Shown here one piece after another: positions 1 through 6,107 of a stretch of 10,038 bases of DNA. Both the position numbers and the translations under genes were made by a program. This stretch comes from a bacterium. Lineage in GTDB: Bacteria; UBA9089; CG2-30-40-21. The DNA lies in the NCBI GenBank assembly GCA_018814245.1, contig JAHIZN010000087.1, forward strand, positions 1-10,038, read 5' to 3'. The notes under the pieces were generated by a model. That model was not told the DNA's origin. It saw only the letters and a program-made list of their open reading frames with translations, and did no database searches. The first letter of the stretch is position 1; each line of letters starts with the position of its first letter.

Positions 1-172
1 ACTTATCCCCTTAGGAATGATAACCCTGTAATCTTCCCTTCGATTTTAAGGCATTGATTATATTATTATCCCCATATCTCATGTCATATCTCCATATCCC
101 CCTTCTTACACTTTTAATGTTATAGCCTGAACGATTACATTCATAATTTATAATTTCAAGGAGGTGTGTAAA
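1..172. other. Leader region upstream of the first cheW, no supported gene
   Basis: I see no convincing coding sequence here. The stretch contains pyrimidine-rich CCCATATCT-type units (about 67-102). One of them, TATCCCCATATCTC at 67-80, recurs exactly at 9970-9983. An AT-rich segment, CATTCATAATTTATAATTT (139-157), resembles the repeat found between cheA and cheB. Both look like remnants of dispersed intergenic repeats. No sigma-70, sigma-28 or sigma-54 promoter with two good boxes and correct spacing could be picked by eye. Confidence 0.5.
158..164 (+). promoter_or_regulatory. Strong Shine-Dalgarno that fixes the cheW start
   Basis: AAGGAGG at 158-164 is a near-perfect anti-16S match. It overlaps the GTG at 164, so that GTG cannot be the start. 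The TTG at 173 lies 8 nt after it, at ideal spacing. Confidence 0.75.
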
Positions 173-661
173 TTGATACGAGAATCAGAGATGATAAATA
201 AAGTGGATGGAAAAAAATCACAAGAGACCGTCCAATTACTCACCTTCCAATTGTCTACTACTTGGTATGGATTAAAAATAGAAGGGATCAGAGAGATTAT
301 AAAAATTTCTAAGATAACATGGGTACCCGGTACAGCCAGTTATGTGGTTGGTGTAATAAATCATCGTGGGATGATTATCCCTATCCTGGATATTCGGGAG
401 TTGTTAGGACTTGGGAAGAGTGAAATAACCGAAGAGAGTCGTATAATAATTGTTGAAGTAGAAAATGTATCTACCGGGCTTGGGGTATTGGTGGATAATA
501 TCGCTGATATGGTGTTTGTTCCAGCAAGTGAGATAGTTGCGATTCCCTTGACCATGGATAAAAGGAAAACAAGATATGTCATCGGTGAGGTAAGGATAGA
601 AGAAAAACTTATCGGCATCCTTGATATTCATACGGTTAGCGTGGAAGAGAGTAAGAAATGA
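173..661 (+). CDS. cheW: Chemotaxis coupling protein CheW
   Basis: This is a cytoplasmic adaptor that links receptor tips to the CheA kinase in signalling arrays. A single CheW domain fills residues ~18-155 of 162. It shows the conserved strand-turn motif GVINHRG followed by IIPILDIR (residues ~60-74), whose Arg65 matches the invariant Arg of the family's 'N-x-RG' motif. The domain closes with the usual GEVRIEEKLIGILDI strand. The TTG start at 173 is chosen because AAGGAGG (158-164) sits just upstream; an earlier in-frame GTG at 164 overlaps that site, and an ATG at 191 lacks one. The residues before the domain are hydrophilic and probably disordered. It is the first gene of the cluster, followed after a repeat by a second CheW-like gene. 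Family assignment is firm; which receptor it serves is inferred from position. Confidence 0.93.
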   Translation: MIRESEMINKVDGKKSQETVQLLTFQLSTTWYGLKIEGIREIIKISKITWVPGTASYVVGVINHRGMIIPILDIRELLGLGKSEITEESRIIIVEVENVSTGLGVLVDNIADMVFVPASEIVAIPLTMDKRKTRYVIGEVRIEEKLIGILDIHTVSVEESKK

Positions 662-669
662 GGAGAAGA

Positions 670-765
670 TTCACCGCAGAGGCACAGAGACACGGAGAAG
701 AATAACCCAAAAACATTCTGAGAAATCTTCTGTATTTCTCCGTGCCTCTGTGCCTCTGCGGTGAA
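670..765. repeat. 30-bp inverted repeat (MITE-like / dispersed palindrome)
   Basis: The left arm 670-699 begins TTCACCGCAGAGGCACAGAG. The right arm 736-765 is its reverse complement with a single mismatch (29 of 30). The arms flank a 36-nt AT-rich centre (700-735). The element fills almost the whole gap between the two cheW genes and would fold into a long hairpin in the mRNA. The CCGCAGAGGCACAGAGACACGG motif type is familiar to me as a dispersed intergenic repeat of many bacterial genomes. I see no target-site duplication or transposase. Confidence 0.9.
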
Positions 766-779
766 CAATTACGAAAAAA

Positions 780-1163
780 ATGGAATTTGTCTTGTTTAAT
801 ATCGGAAATATGAGCTTTGGCATAAAACTTGAAGATGTGCTGGAAATATTTAATGTTTCACAGATTCAGCATCGATTCTTATTTAAGGATAAAGATATAG
901 ATGTGGTTTATCTTTCTGCCCTGTTTGGGATAGAAGACGAAAACGAATGTGAGGAAAAAAAGAATATTATTGTTAGTCGAATAAATGGGGTGGAAAAGGC
1001 TGTTGTGGTGAATAGCGTTTCAGAGATAATGAGGATTGAGCCGTCACAGATAAAAGAATTGCCGGGATTAATAAAGAGCTTGGTGAGTGTGCAATGCTTT
1101 TGGGGTGTTGTCAGGGATGGTGACAGATTGAGCCTGCTGGTGGATTTGAATAGGTTGGGGTGA
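780..1163 (+). CDS. Divergent CheW-like coupling protein
   Basis: The protein has 127 residues, shorter than typical CheW (about 140-170). It has the alternating-strand pattern of a CheW fold: an opening strand EFVLFNIGNMSFGIKLEDVLEIF shape (quoted here only as the pattern of residues 2-24), a middle strand DVVYLSALFGI, then IIVSRINGVEKAVVVNSVSEI, and a final WGVVRDGDRLSLLVDL strand. It lacks the GVINxRG-type loop of standard CheW, so its contacts with CheA or receptor are likely altered. The ATG at 780 is the only sensible start, yet no Shine-Dalgarno precedes it, and the 30-bp hairpin arm ends just 14 nt upstream. It could be a specialised scaffold partner or an insulating paralogue of the upstream cheW. 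I call it CheW-like from fold pattern and neighbourhood; exact role is unknown. Confidence 0.72.
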   Translation: MEFVLFNIGNMSFGIKLEDVLEIFNVSQIQHRFLFKDKDIDVVYLSALFGIEDENECEEKKNIIVSRINGVEKAVVVNSVSEIMRIEPSQIKELPGLIKSLVSVQCFWGVVRDGDRLSLLVDLNRLG

Positions 1164-1205
1164 TGCTGAAATCATCAGATTATCTGCCAAGAATGTTTTT
1201 ATTGT

Positions 1206-1210
1206 GGAGG
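1206..1210 (+). promoter_or_regulatory. Shine-Dalgarno deciding the start of the barrel gene
   Basis: GGAGG at 1206-1210 lies 5 nt before the ATG at 1216. It overlaps the in-frame GTG at 1204, which is therefore rejected as a start. The ATG also places a signal peptide exactly at the N-terminus. Confidence 0.7.
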
Positions 1211-1215
1211 ATTTA

Positions 1216-2796
1216 ATGAAAAAATGTACGCTATCTTTAATGATTGTAGCCTTGTTTGCCTGTTCTGCAAGTGCCGAGCAATGGAAGGTACTTGGCACCA
1301 GACCCATGGGCATGGGTGGTGCCTTTGTTGCTATGGCACAGGGTCCAATGGCACAATACTGGAACCCGGCCGGGCTTGCCATGGCATCTGCGGACACTGT
1401 TTCCGGTATTGAACTTCCGGCAACCCTTAACATGGAAATGACCGGCGATATAATGAAAAATGTAAGTAGTGTGGGCGACATGGCCTCCAAATTCAAGACC
1501 ATAAATGACGCCCAACGGACAGGAACAGCAACAAATGCTGACCAGATGGCAGCCTTTGTAAAAACATTAACGCTTCTTGACGATATGAATGGCTCGGGCA
1601 AGGGAGCAATGATTGAAGCATCTATCGGTGTCAATCTCAAGCTCTCAAAGATAGCTGTGTCTGTGAATAATTTCACCACCACAGGGCTGAATCCGTATGT
1701 GGATGTGTACAATATTGGGCTGGGGGCAATAACAGCCGAAGGAACAACGAGCGGTGGGATTACAATGAGCGGCGTACAAGCCACAAGCACAACCAACTCA
1801 AGCTATGATCCCGCGAGAGATACCATTGCTAACGCAATTGACAAGTTGGGAGGGTTCGAAGCTATTTCAAACCTTATTTGCGGTACTTCCAGTGGCATAA
1901 CGCAACAAAATAACGGCATCACAGACAACACTACTTTGGCAAATGCCTTAGTCAATCAGGCAATAGCCAATAATCTTACCGTAGCACAGGTTACTGATGC
2001 AGCCAACCAGCTTAACACTTACGCAGGTGATGCTAAGCCCATTATACAGAGCGCATCATCAGGCAATTCTTACGCAAACAACCAGTCTAACCTTACCGTG
2101 GATATAACTTCTTTTACTGAAATAGCCTTTGGCTACGGTAAGTTCATGAAGTTTTTGGAAGGGTTCTCAATAGGCGGTAATCTGAAAATGATAAACGGCT
2201 GCATTGGCCAATCCAGATTCAAGTTCATGCAGGAATCTCAAACCGAAGATGCCTTCAATGATACGAATGACATCACCAAGTCAAGTTGGGCTCCGGCCAT
2301 TGACCTGGGATTTTTGTGGGATGTGAATAAGAAATATCCCAAACTTTTGATGAGTCCAAAGGTAGGCTTTGTTATCAGAAATATAAACAGTCCGAGCTTT
2401 GACCGCCCTGATACTGTGGGGGGGACATATAAATTAGCCAGACAAGCTCGTCTGGGTTTTGCATTGCAGCCTGCCAGATTCTGGAATCTGTTGATTGATA
2501 TAGACGCCACCAAAAACAAAACAGCGGTGAATGGTTTTGACTCGCAACAGTTTGCGCTTGGTACGGAAATAAATATCATCAATCGCAAGCAATTTAATAT
2601 CCCGTTAAGGGCGGGTATATGCAAAAACATGGCGATGAGTTCTTCGAAAATGGCTTATACACTTGGTGCAGGGGTTAATATGTGTTATATACATTTTGAT
2701 TTGGCTGGTGCCGTAAGCTCGGACAGTACTACTCTTGACGATAATGAAATCCCTGCCAAGGCATCATTTTCTGCTGTTCTCGGCATGTTGTTTTAA
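1216..2796 (+). CDS. Predicted outer-membrane beta-barrel, TraF_2 / PorV-FadL-like
   Basis: The protein has 526 residues, with a Sec signal peptide at residues 1-20: MKK, a hydrophobic core, then ASA just before Glu21. Cys16 is preceded by LFA, a poor lipobox, so a lipoprotein is less likely. The mature start RPMGMGGAFVAMAQG followed by YWNPAGLA (residues 29-55) is the hallmark of FadL/PorV/TraF_2-type barrels. The C-terminal third has repeated amphipathic strands, an 'LRAGICKNMAM' strand and a terminal Phe (GMLF), as expected for insertion by BAM. Residues ~176-292 form an N/Q/T/S-rich insert, perhaps a surface loop or plug. Such proteins are often auto-named 'conjugal transfer protein TraF', but no conjugation gene is nearby and that function should not be assumed. 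By eye its codons are richer in C than the flanking che genes. Substrate and role are unknown. Confidence 0.75.
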   Translation: MKKCTLSLMIVALFACSASAEQWKVLGTRPMGMGGAFVAMAQGPMAQYWNPAGLAMASADTVSGIELPATLNMEMTGDIMKNVSSVGDMASKFKTINDAQRTGTATNADQMAAFVKTLTLLDDMNGSGKGAMIEASIGVNLKLSKIAVSVNNFTTTGLNPYVDVYNIGLGAITAEGTTSGGITMSGVQATSTTNSSYDPARDTIANAIDKLGGFEAISNLICGTSSGITQQNNGITDNTTLANALVNQAIANNLTVAQVTDAANQLNTYAGDAKPIIQSASSGNSYANNQSNLTVDITSFTEIAFGYGKFMKFLEGFSIGGNLKMINGCIGQSRFKFMQESQTEDAFNDTNDITKSSWAPAIDLGFLWDVNKKYPKLLMSPKVGFVIRNINSPSFDRPDTVGGTYKLARQARLGFALQPARFWNLLIDIDATKNKTAVNGFDSQQFALGTEINIINRKQFNIPLRAGICKNMAMSSSKMAYTLGAGVNMCYIHFDLAGAVSSDSTTLDDNEIPAKASFSAVLGMLF

Positions 2797-2859
2797 GAAA
2801 GCAGCAAAGGATGCAATTAAAGAGTGTTTTGAGTATGAATATGCAAGGAGAGACGAACT

Positions 2860-3141
2860 ATGCAGGCAGTTCTTAAAAAACAGATAGATGAAATGACCGA
2901 TGATACACTTAAAAATATCTTTTATAGAGATTACATGAGAAGACTTACTCGTTACAGAATAACAGATAATTTCTATAAAAAAAAATATGACATGGATTTT
3001 GAGAGATTCGAGAAGGAAAATATTGTAGAGAAGCAGGGTTATGCCTTTGAAGTAGAATCTGATGCTCAGGAATGGGAACTTACAATTGATGGAATAAGAA
3101 CAATTGAAAGGAAACTGAAGGAGTTCTCGAGTGAAAATTGA
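2860..3141 (+). CDS. Small hypothetical protein, candidate antitoxin partner
   Basis: This is a 93-residue, highly charged and mostly helical protein with no signal peptide or membrane segment. The start is supported by AAGGAG (2845-2850) 9 nt before ATG. Its layout (N-terminal helices, a 'KYDMDFERFEKEN' segment near the middle, then a C-terminal DAQEWELTIDGIRTIE stretch) resembles short first genes of type II toxin-antitoxin-like pairs in thermophiles and uncultured bacteria. No known DNA-binding motif (ribbon-helix-helix, HTH, SpoVT/AbrB) is obvious. Its 3' end overlaps the next gene by 11 nt, which implies translational coupling. Antitoxin is an inference from size, overlap and partner; hypothetical protein is the safe name. 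Confidence 0.6.
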   Translation: MQAVLKKQIDEMTDDTLKNIFYRDYMRRLTRYRITDNFYKKKYDMDFERFEKENIVEKQGYAFEVESDAQEWELTIDGIRTIERKLKEFSSEN

Positions 3142-3469
3142 TAAAATTATTGAAGAGGCAAAGGATGCCGCAGATAAATACAATCTGCATTTTGTAGAAA
3201 TAGATAGGACTGAGGATATCATTAGTCTAAGATTATTGATAGACAATGAGATTTTTATCCAAATATATGGAAATATTGAAAAGAATAAACTTAATCTTGT
3301 TCTTGTCTTTAAGAAGAGAAGATTATATGGGTATGACTCTGAAGGTGGTAAATATCACTGCCATCCTTTGGATAACCCCGATAGGCATATATTTGTTGAT
3401 AAGAGAAAATCAATCCATGAGTTTGTTCAAGAATCAATGAAATTTTTAGAGGAAAGTAATCTGTTATGA
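3131..3469 (+). CDS. Small hypothetical protein, candidate TumE/DUF6516-like toxin
   Basis: The protein has 112 residues and begins at GTG 3131 with AAGGAG (3118-3123) at 7-nt spacing, inside the end of the previous gene. An N-terminal helix is followed by beta strands (ISLRLLIDNEIFIQIY, then KLNLVLVF) and a conserved-looking block RRLYGYDSEGGKYHCHPL with a further DNPDRH (residues 63-86). This is rich in Arg, Tyr, Asp and His and could form a small nuclease or transferase-type active site. The 'strand - R.Y.yD - H.H' pattern recalls TumE-type (DUF6516) toxins, but I cannot confirm membership. The overlap with the preceding gene and the lack of any chemotaxis domain suggest a self-contained two-gene module inside the cluster. 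Confidence 0.6.
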   Translation: MKIDKIIEEAKDAADKYNLHFVEIDRTEDIISLRLLIDNEIFIQIYGNIEKNKLNLVLVFKKRRLYGYDSEGGKYHCHPLDNPDRHIFVDKRKSIHEFVQESMKFLEESNLL

Positions 3470-3508
3470 TTGAAGGGTGGTATTAATCTGTGCAATTTTT
3501 GAGTTTAG

Positions 3509-3528
3509 CACCATGATTTATCATGGTG
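3509..3528. promoter_or_regulatory. Short stem-loop upstream of the receptor gene
   Basis: CACCATGA (3509-3516) and TCATGGTG (3521-3528) form a perfect 8-bp stem around TTTA. It lies 37 nt before the receptor ATG. No run of T follows, so a standard intrinsic terminator is unlikely; an operator or an mRNA hairpin is possible. Function is not shown by the sequence. Confidence 0.4.
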
Positions 3529-3565
3529 ATGATGTAATTATTTTCAATTCAGGAGGTTTGTTTTT

Positions 3566-5836
3566 ATGAAGTCAGCGATTCGCAGTAAAATAATGCTCAC
3601 GGTTTCTTTGATCATGTTGTTCGGTACGGTAATCAACACTATCTATACCCTTGTTTCGATTAAGTTTACCCCTGATCGACTCAAGGTATTGTTTGTAATT
3701 ACCGCCATAGAGACCCCTATTATTATTGGTCTTTCCCTTCTTTTGATCCGCAGATGGCTTGGACCTATCATGGAGTTTTTGGATGAGATAGAGGATGATA
3801 TCCATAAGGCAGGGATAGAGACAGCCAAAAAGGCACGGTTTGTAGCATTGCATATGCCTGTGAGAATAGTGGTACTTCAGTTTATAGCTACACTTAGTAT
3901 TGGTGCCAGTGCCGGGGCATGGATGAGAATGACTTATGGACACCTTTCCGGATGGGAATCAGTGGCTATCCTGTTAAGTACCTTTGTTAATTCAGTCAAT
4001 GCTTCTGTGTTACAGTTTTACCTTATCATCAGATTATTAGAGCCTGTCCTGAGGTTTACTACTATGGCTGGTGCAGCATCTGAAAATAAGAAAGGGGTAG
4101 AAGGCATAAATGTTGCTGTTAAAACCCAGATTGCTGTCCAATCATTGATGTTAATGTCTTTATTTTTGGGTTCGGTAATGTTTATTAATCTTACCTCTGG
4201 ATTTCTTGAGAATAGATTAATGTCTCAGGCAGATCAAATGGTTACAGACGGTACAAAGAGGATTGAACTTTTGCAGAAATCAGGGCTGTCCACCCCTGAT
4301 GAGTTAAAAAATGTAATGGATGATATGAGGTTCGGAGAAACTGGATATTCATTTATCCTTGATTCTAAAGGGGCAATTATCGCGTCTTCGAGTATCCAGC
4401 CAATTAGTAGTGAGATTATCGGACGGATGGTTCAGATTAAGGAAAAGGGATCATATGAGGATGTGCCTAAAGGCATAACTATCGTCTATGCACCCCTTGC
4501 AGCACAAGGGTGGATACTGGCAACACAATATCATGCCAATGATTTTGCCCAGCCGATTAATAAAATGTGGGGCTGGCTGTTATGCTTTACCCTGATCATC
4601 ATCATTGCCGGTTTCTTTTATACCTACTTTATTACCAGAGACATATCTATTCCCATCAATCGTCTTATAGATGGTTCAAGGAAGATAGCTGATGGGGACA
4701 TGACCCATGTTGTAACCGTGGTTACTGGTGATGAGGTTGGTGTTTTGGCTAATATATTCAACAGAATGATGACTAATGTACGGGATCTGATGGAAAATAT
4801 CCATACCACATCTGAGAAAAGGGCTAAGGAGCAGGAACATCTGCAGACAAGCATCAAGAAACTTCTTGGGGTGGTGAATGCTACATCTAATGGTGACCTG
4901 ACCAAGATATCAGATGTTGACTCTGATGATGAAATAGGTCAGTTAAGCAGGGCATGTAACAAGATGATCAATGATTTGAGAACATTGATTAAACAGATAA
5001 AGGAAGCGGCGATGCAAATAACCTCTTCGTCGAGCGAGATATTGGCTACCTCCCAGCAGCAGGCAACAGGCTCAACCGAGCAGGCAACATCTGTTGCAGA
5101 GGTTACTGTTACTGTTGAAGAGCTGGCTAATACCTCTAAACAAATAGCTGAAAATGCTGATTCAGTGGTGAAGATGGCTGAAGAGACATTGCATAGCGCC
5201 CAGATGGGACAGGATTGTGTGGGTAATGTGATTATTAGCATGGAGGATATTCGGGACAAGACCCAAGCCTCAGCCAAGAGAATCCTTTCACTTGGTGAAA
5301 AGTCTCAGAAGATTGGGAATGTTTTGGAAATGATTAATAATATTGCTGCTGAGACAAAGCTAATTGCCTTTAATGCGGCTATTGAGGCTGCCAGAGCAGG
5401 TGAAGCAGGAAAAGGGTTTGCCGTGGTTGCGGTTGAGGTAAAGAAATTAGCAGAAAATGTGGTTGATTCAACCAAGACTATCCGCGATATTATTACCGAG
5501 ATACAATCACTTACCAATGCCTCGGTTATGGCTATTGAGGAAGAGGTAAAAAGAGTGGAAAAGGGTGGAAATCTGGCAAAGACTGCCGGGGATTCCTTGA
5601 GTGAGATACTTGACATGGTTGATCATACAACTAAATCATCCAAGCAGATATCCATTGCCACACAGCAACAGCAAACTGCTTCAGAACAGGTTGTGTCTAC
5701 CATGAGAGAGATAGCTGATGTTTCCAAACAGTCCGCAGCAGGCAGCAGACAATCTATTATGGCTTCTTCTGAGATGGCTACCCTATCACAGAAGCTAAGC
5801 GAAGCAGTTGGTAAATTTGTTGTGGAAGGGAAATAG
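3566..5836 (+). CDS. Methyl-accepting chemotaxis receptor with 4-TM module, Cache and two HAMPs
   Basis: This is a 756-residue inner-membrane chemoreceptor. AGGAGG (3551-3556) lies 9 nt before ATG. TM helices are predicted at ~9-31, 40-62, 98-120 and 130-158, then TM5 ~188-212. The periplasmic region ~213-332 carries the Cache-like strand GETGYSFILDSKGAIIASS (257-275). TM6 is at ~335-357. HAMP1 (~358-411, DEVG 389-392) is followed by HAMP2 (~428-483, DEIG 455-458). The cytoplasmic signalling hairpin spans ~484-750 with its tip at AAETKLIAFNAAIEAAR (594-610), plus Gln/Glu pairs suitable for methylation (e.g. 497-499, 505-506). The tip differs from the usual QTNLLALN form (Lys598, Ile600, Phe602). 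No NWETF-type CheR/CheB tether is present at the C-terminus. The receptor class and four-TM module are unusual; the MCP identity is certain. It should pair with the CheA and CheW encoded here. Confidence 0.95.
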   Translation: MKSAIRSKIMLTVSLIMLFGTVINTIYTLVSIKFTPDRLKVLFVITAIETPIIIGLSLLLIRRWLGPIMEFLDEIEDDIHKAGIETAKKARFVALHMPVRIVVLQFIATLSIGASAGAWMRMTYGHLSGWESVAILLSTFVNSVNASVLQFYLIIRLLEPVLRFTTMAGAASENKKGVEGINVAVKTQIAVQSLMLMSLFLGSVMFINLTSGFLENRLMSQADQMVTDGTKRIELLQKSGLSTPDELKNVMDDMRFGETGYSFILDSKGAIIASSSIQPISSEIIGRMVQIKEKGSYEDVPKGITIVYAPLAAQGWILATQYHANDFAQPINKMWGWLLCFTLIIIIAGFFYTYFITRDISIPINRLIDGSRKIADGDMTHVVTVVTGDEVGVLANIFNRMMTNVRDLMENIHTTSEKRAKEQEHLQTSIKKLLGVVNATSNGDLTKISDVDSDDEIGQLSRACNKMINDLRTLIKQIKEAAMQITSSSSEILATSQQQATGSTEQATSVAEVTVTVEELANTSKQIAENADSVVKMAEETLHSAQMGQDCVGNVIISMEDIRDKTQASAKRILSLGEKSQKIGNVLEMINNIAAETKLIAFNAAIEAARAGEAGKGFAVVAVEVKKLAENVVDSTKTIRDIITEIQSLTNASVMAIEEEVKRVEKGGNLAKTAGDSLSEILDMVDHTTKSSKQISIATQQQQTASEQVVSTMREIADVSKQSAAGSRQSIMASSEMATLSQKLSEAVGKFVVEGK

Positions 5837-5868
5837 GTGTCTGTGTAATAAGGGATGAAAACGCTGGT

Positions 5869-5893
5869 AAGGGACGGTTTGAGAACCGCCCTT
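5869..5893. repeat. Hairpin repeat with GGGACGGTTT/AACCGCCC arms
   Basis: AAGGGACGGTT (5869-5879) pairs with AACCGCCCTT (5884-5893), with one bulged A. It starts 33 nt after the receptor stop and resembles a common dispersed palindrome. There is no T-tract, so it is a poor intrinsic terminator, but it could protect the mRNA 3' end. Confidence 0.6.
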
Positions 5894-5906
5894 GTCAGAT
5901 GATACC

Positions 5907-5932
5907 GTAGGGGTAACCCCTTGTGGTTGCCC
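5907..5932 (+). repeat. 26-nt hairpin element, copy 1 (GTAG + 8-bp stem + 6-nt loop)
   Basis: GTAG is followed by GGGTAACC, loop CCTTGT, then GGTTGCCC, which makes an 8-bp stem with one G-T pair. It has the same 4+8+6+8 plan as the copies at 5973-5998 and 6047-6072 but a different stem core. Confidence 0.65.
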
Positions 5933-5972
5933 TCTGAAGCCCCTAATTTCTATCAGCAAGGAACAGTCATTT

Positions 5973-5998
5973 GGGCAGACACGCAGGTCTGCCCCTAC
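5973..5998 (-). repeat. 26-nt hairpin element, copy 2 (inverted)
   Basis: Read on the minus strand it is GTAG, GGGCAGAC, CTGCGT, GTCTGCCC, with a perfect 8-bp stem. It matches copy 3 at 24 of 26 positions, differing only in the loop, and lies in opposite orientation to it. Confidence 0.8.
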
Positions 5999-6018
5999 AT
6001 CACCTACCATTGCCAGCG

Positions 6019-6032
6019 GGATACATGTATCC
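6019..6032. repeat. Perfect 14-bp palindrome
   Basis: GGATACATGTATCC is fully self-complementary with no spacer. It sits between copies 2 and 3 of the hairpin family, about 76 nt upstream of the cheA ATG. It could be an operator for a dimeric regulator or just part of a repeat remnant. Confidence 0.5.
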
Positions 6033-6046
6033 GGTGTGTTATCTCC

Positions 6047-6072
6047 GTAGGGGCAGACCTATGTGTCTGCCC
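6047..6072 (+). repeat. 26-nt hairpin element, copy 3
   Basis: GTAG, GGGCAGAC, CTATGT, GTCTGCCC forms a perfect 8-bp stem. It ends 35 nt before the cheA ATG and contains an in-frame GTG (6063) that would give a false longer cheA start. Confidence 0.8.
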
Positions 6073-6093
6073 TGATAAGCTTATGCCACAATC

Positions 6094-6098
6094 AGGAG
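6094..6098 (+). promoter_or_regulatory. Shine-Dalgarno deciding the cheA start
   Basis: AGGAG at 6094-6098 lies 9 nt before ATG 6108. The upstream in-frame GTG at 6063 is inside a hairpin repeat and has no such site. Confidence 0.65.
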
Positions 6099-6107
6099 CA
6101 TTTTCAG

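Noticed and set aside
11..82. 23-codon minus-strand ORF (ATG at 82-80) with a GGAG 7 nt upstream
   Set aside because: It is very short, lies across repeat-like CCCATATCT sequence, and has no recognisable product; probably chance or a remnant.
1068..1796. 242-codon open frame on the minus strand
   Set aside because: It is antisense to the CheW-like end and the barrel gene, is low-complexity in Val/Ser/Pro/Ala, and the plus-strand gene has a signal peptide and Shine-Dalgarno. It is a shadow frame.
1216..2796. Conjugation gene traF
   Set aside because: Only the barrel-family resemblance supports that name. No mating-pair or relaxase gene is in the window, so I give no tra symbol.
6063..6107. 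Longer cheA start at GTG 6063
   Set aside because: It falls inside hairpin copy 3 and encodes 15 residues unlike CheA; ATG 6108 has AGGAG at 9 nt and begins the HPt domain directly.
5837..6107. CRISPR array or riboswitch in the cheA leader
   Set aside because: Only three repeat units, in mixed orientation and with unequal spacing; no unique equal-length spacers and no cas genes. No known riboswitch core recognised.
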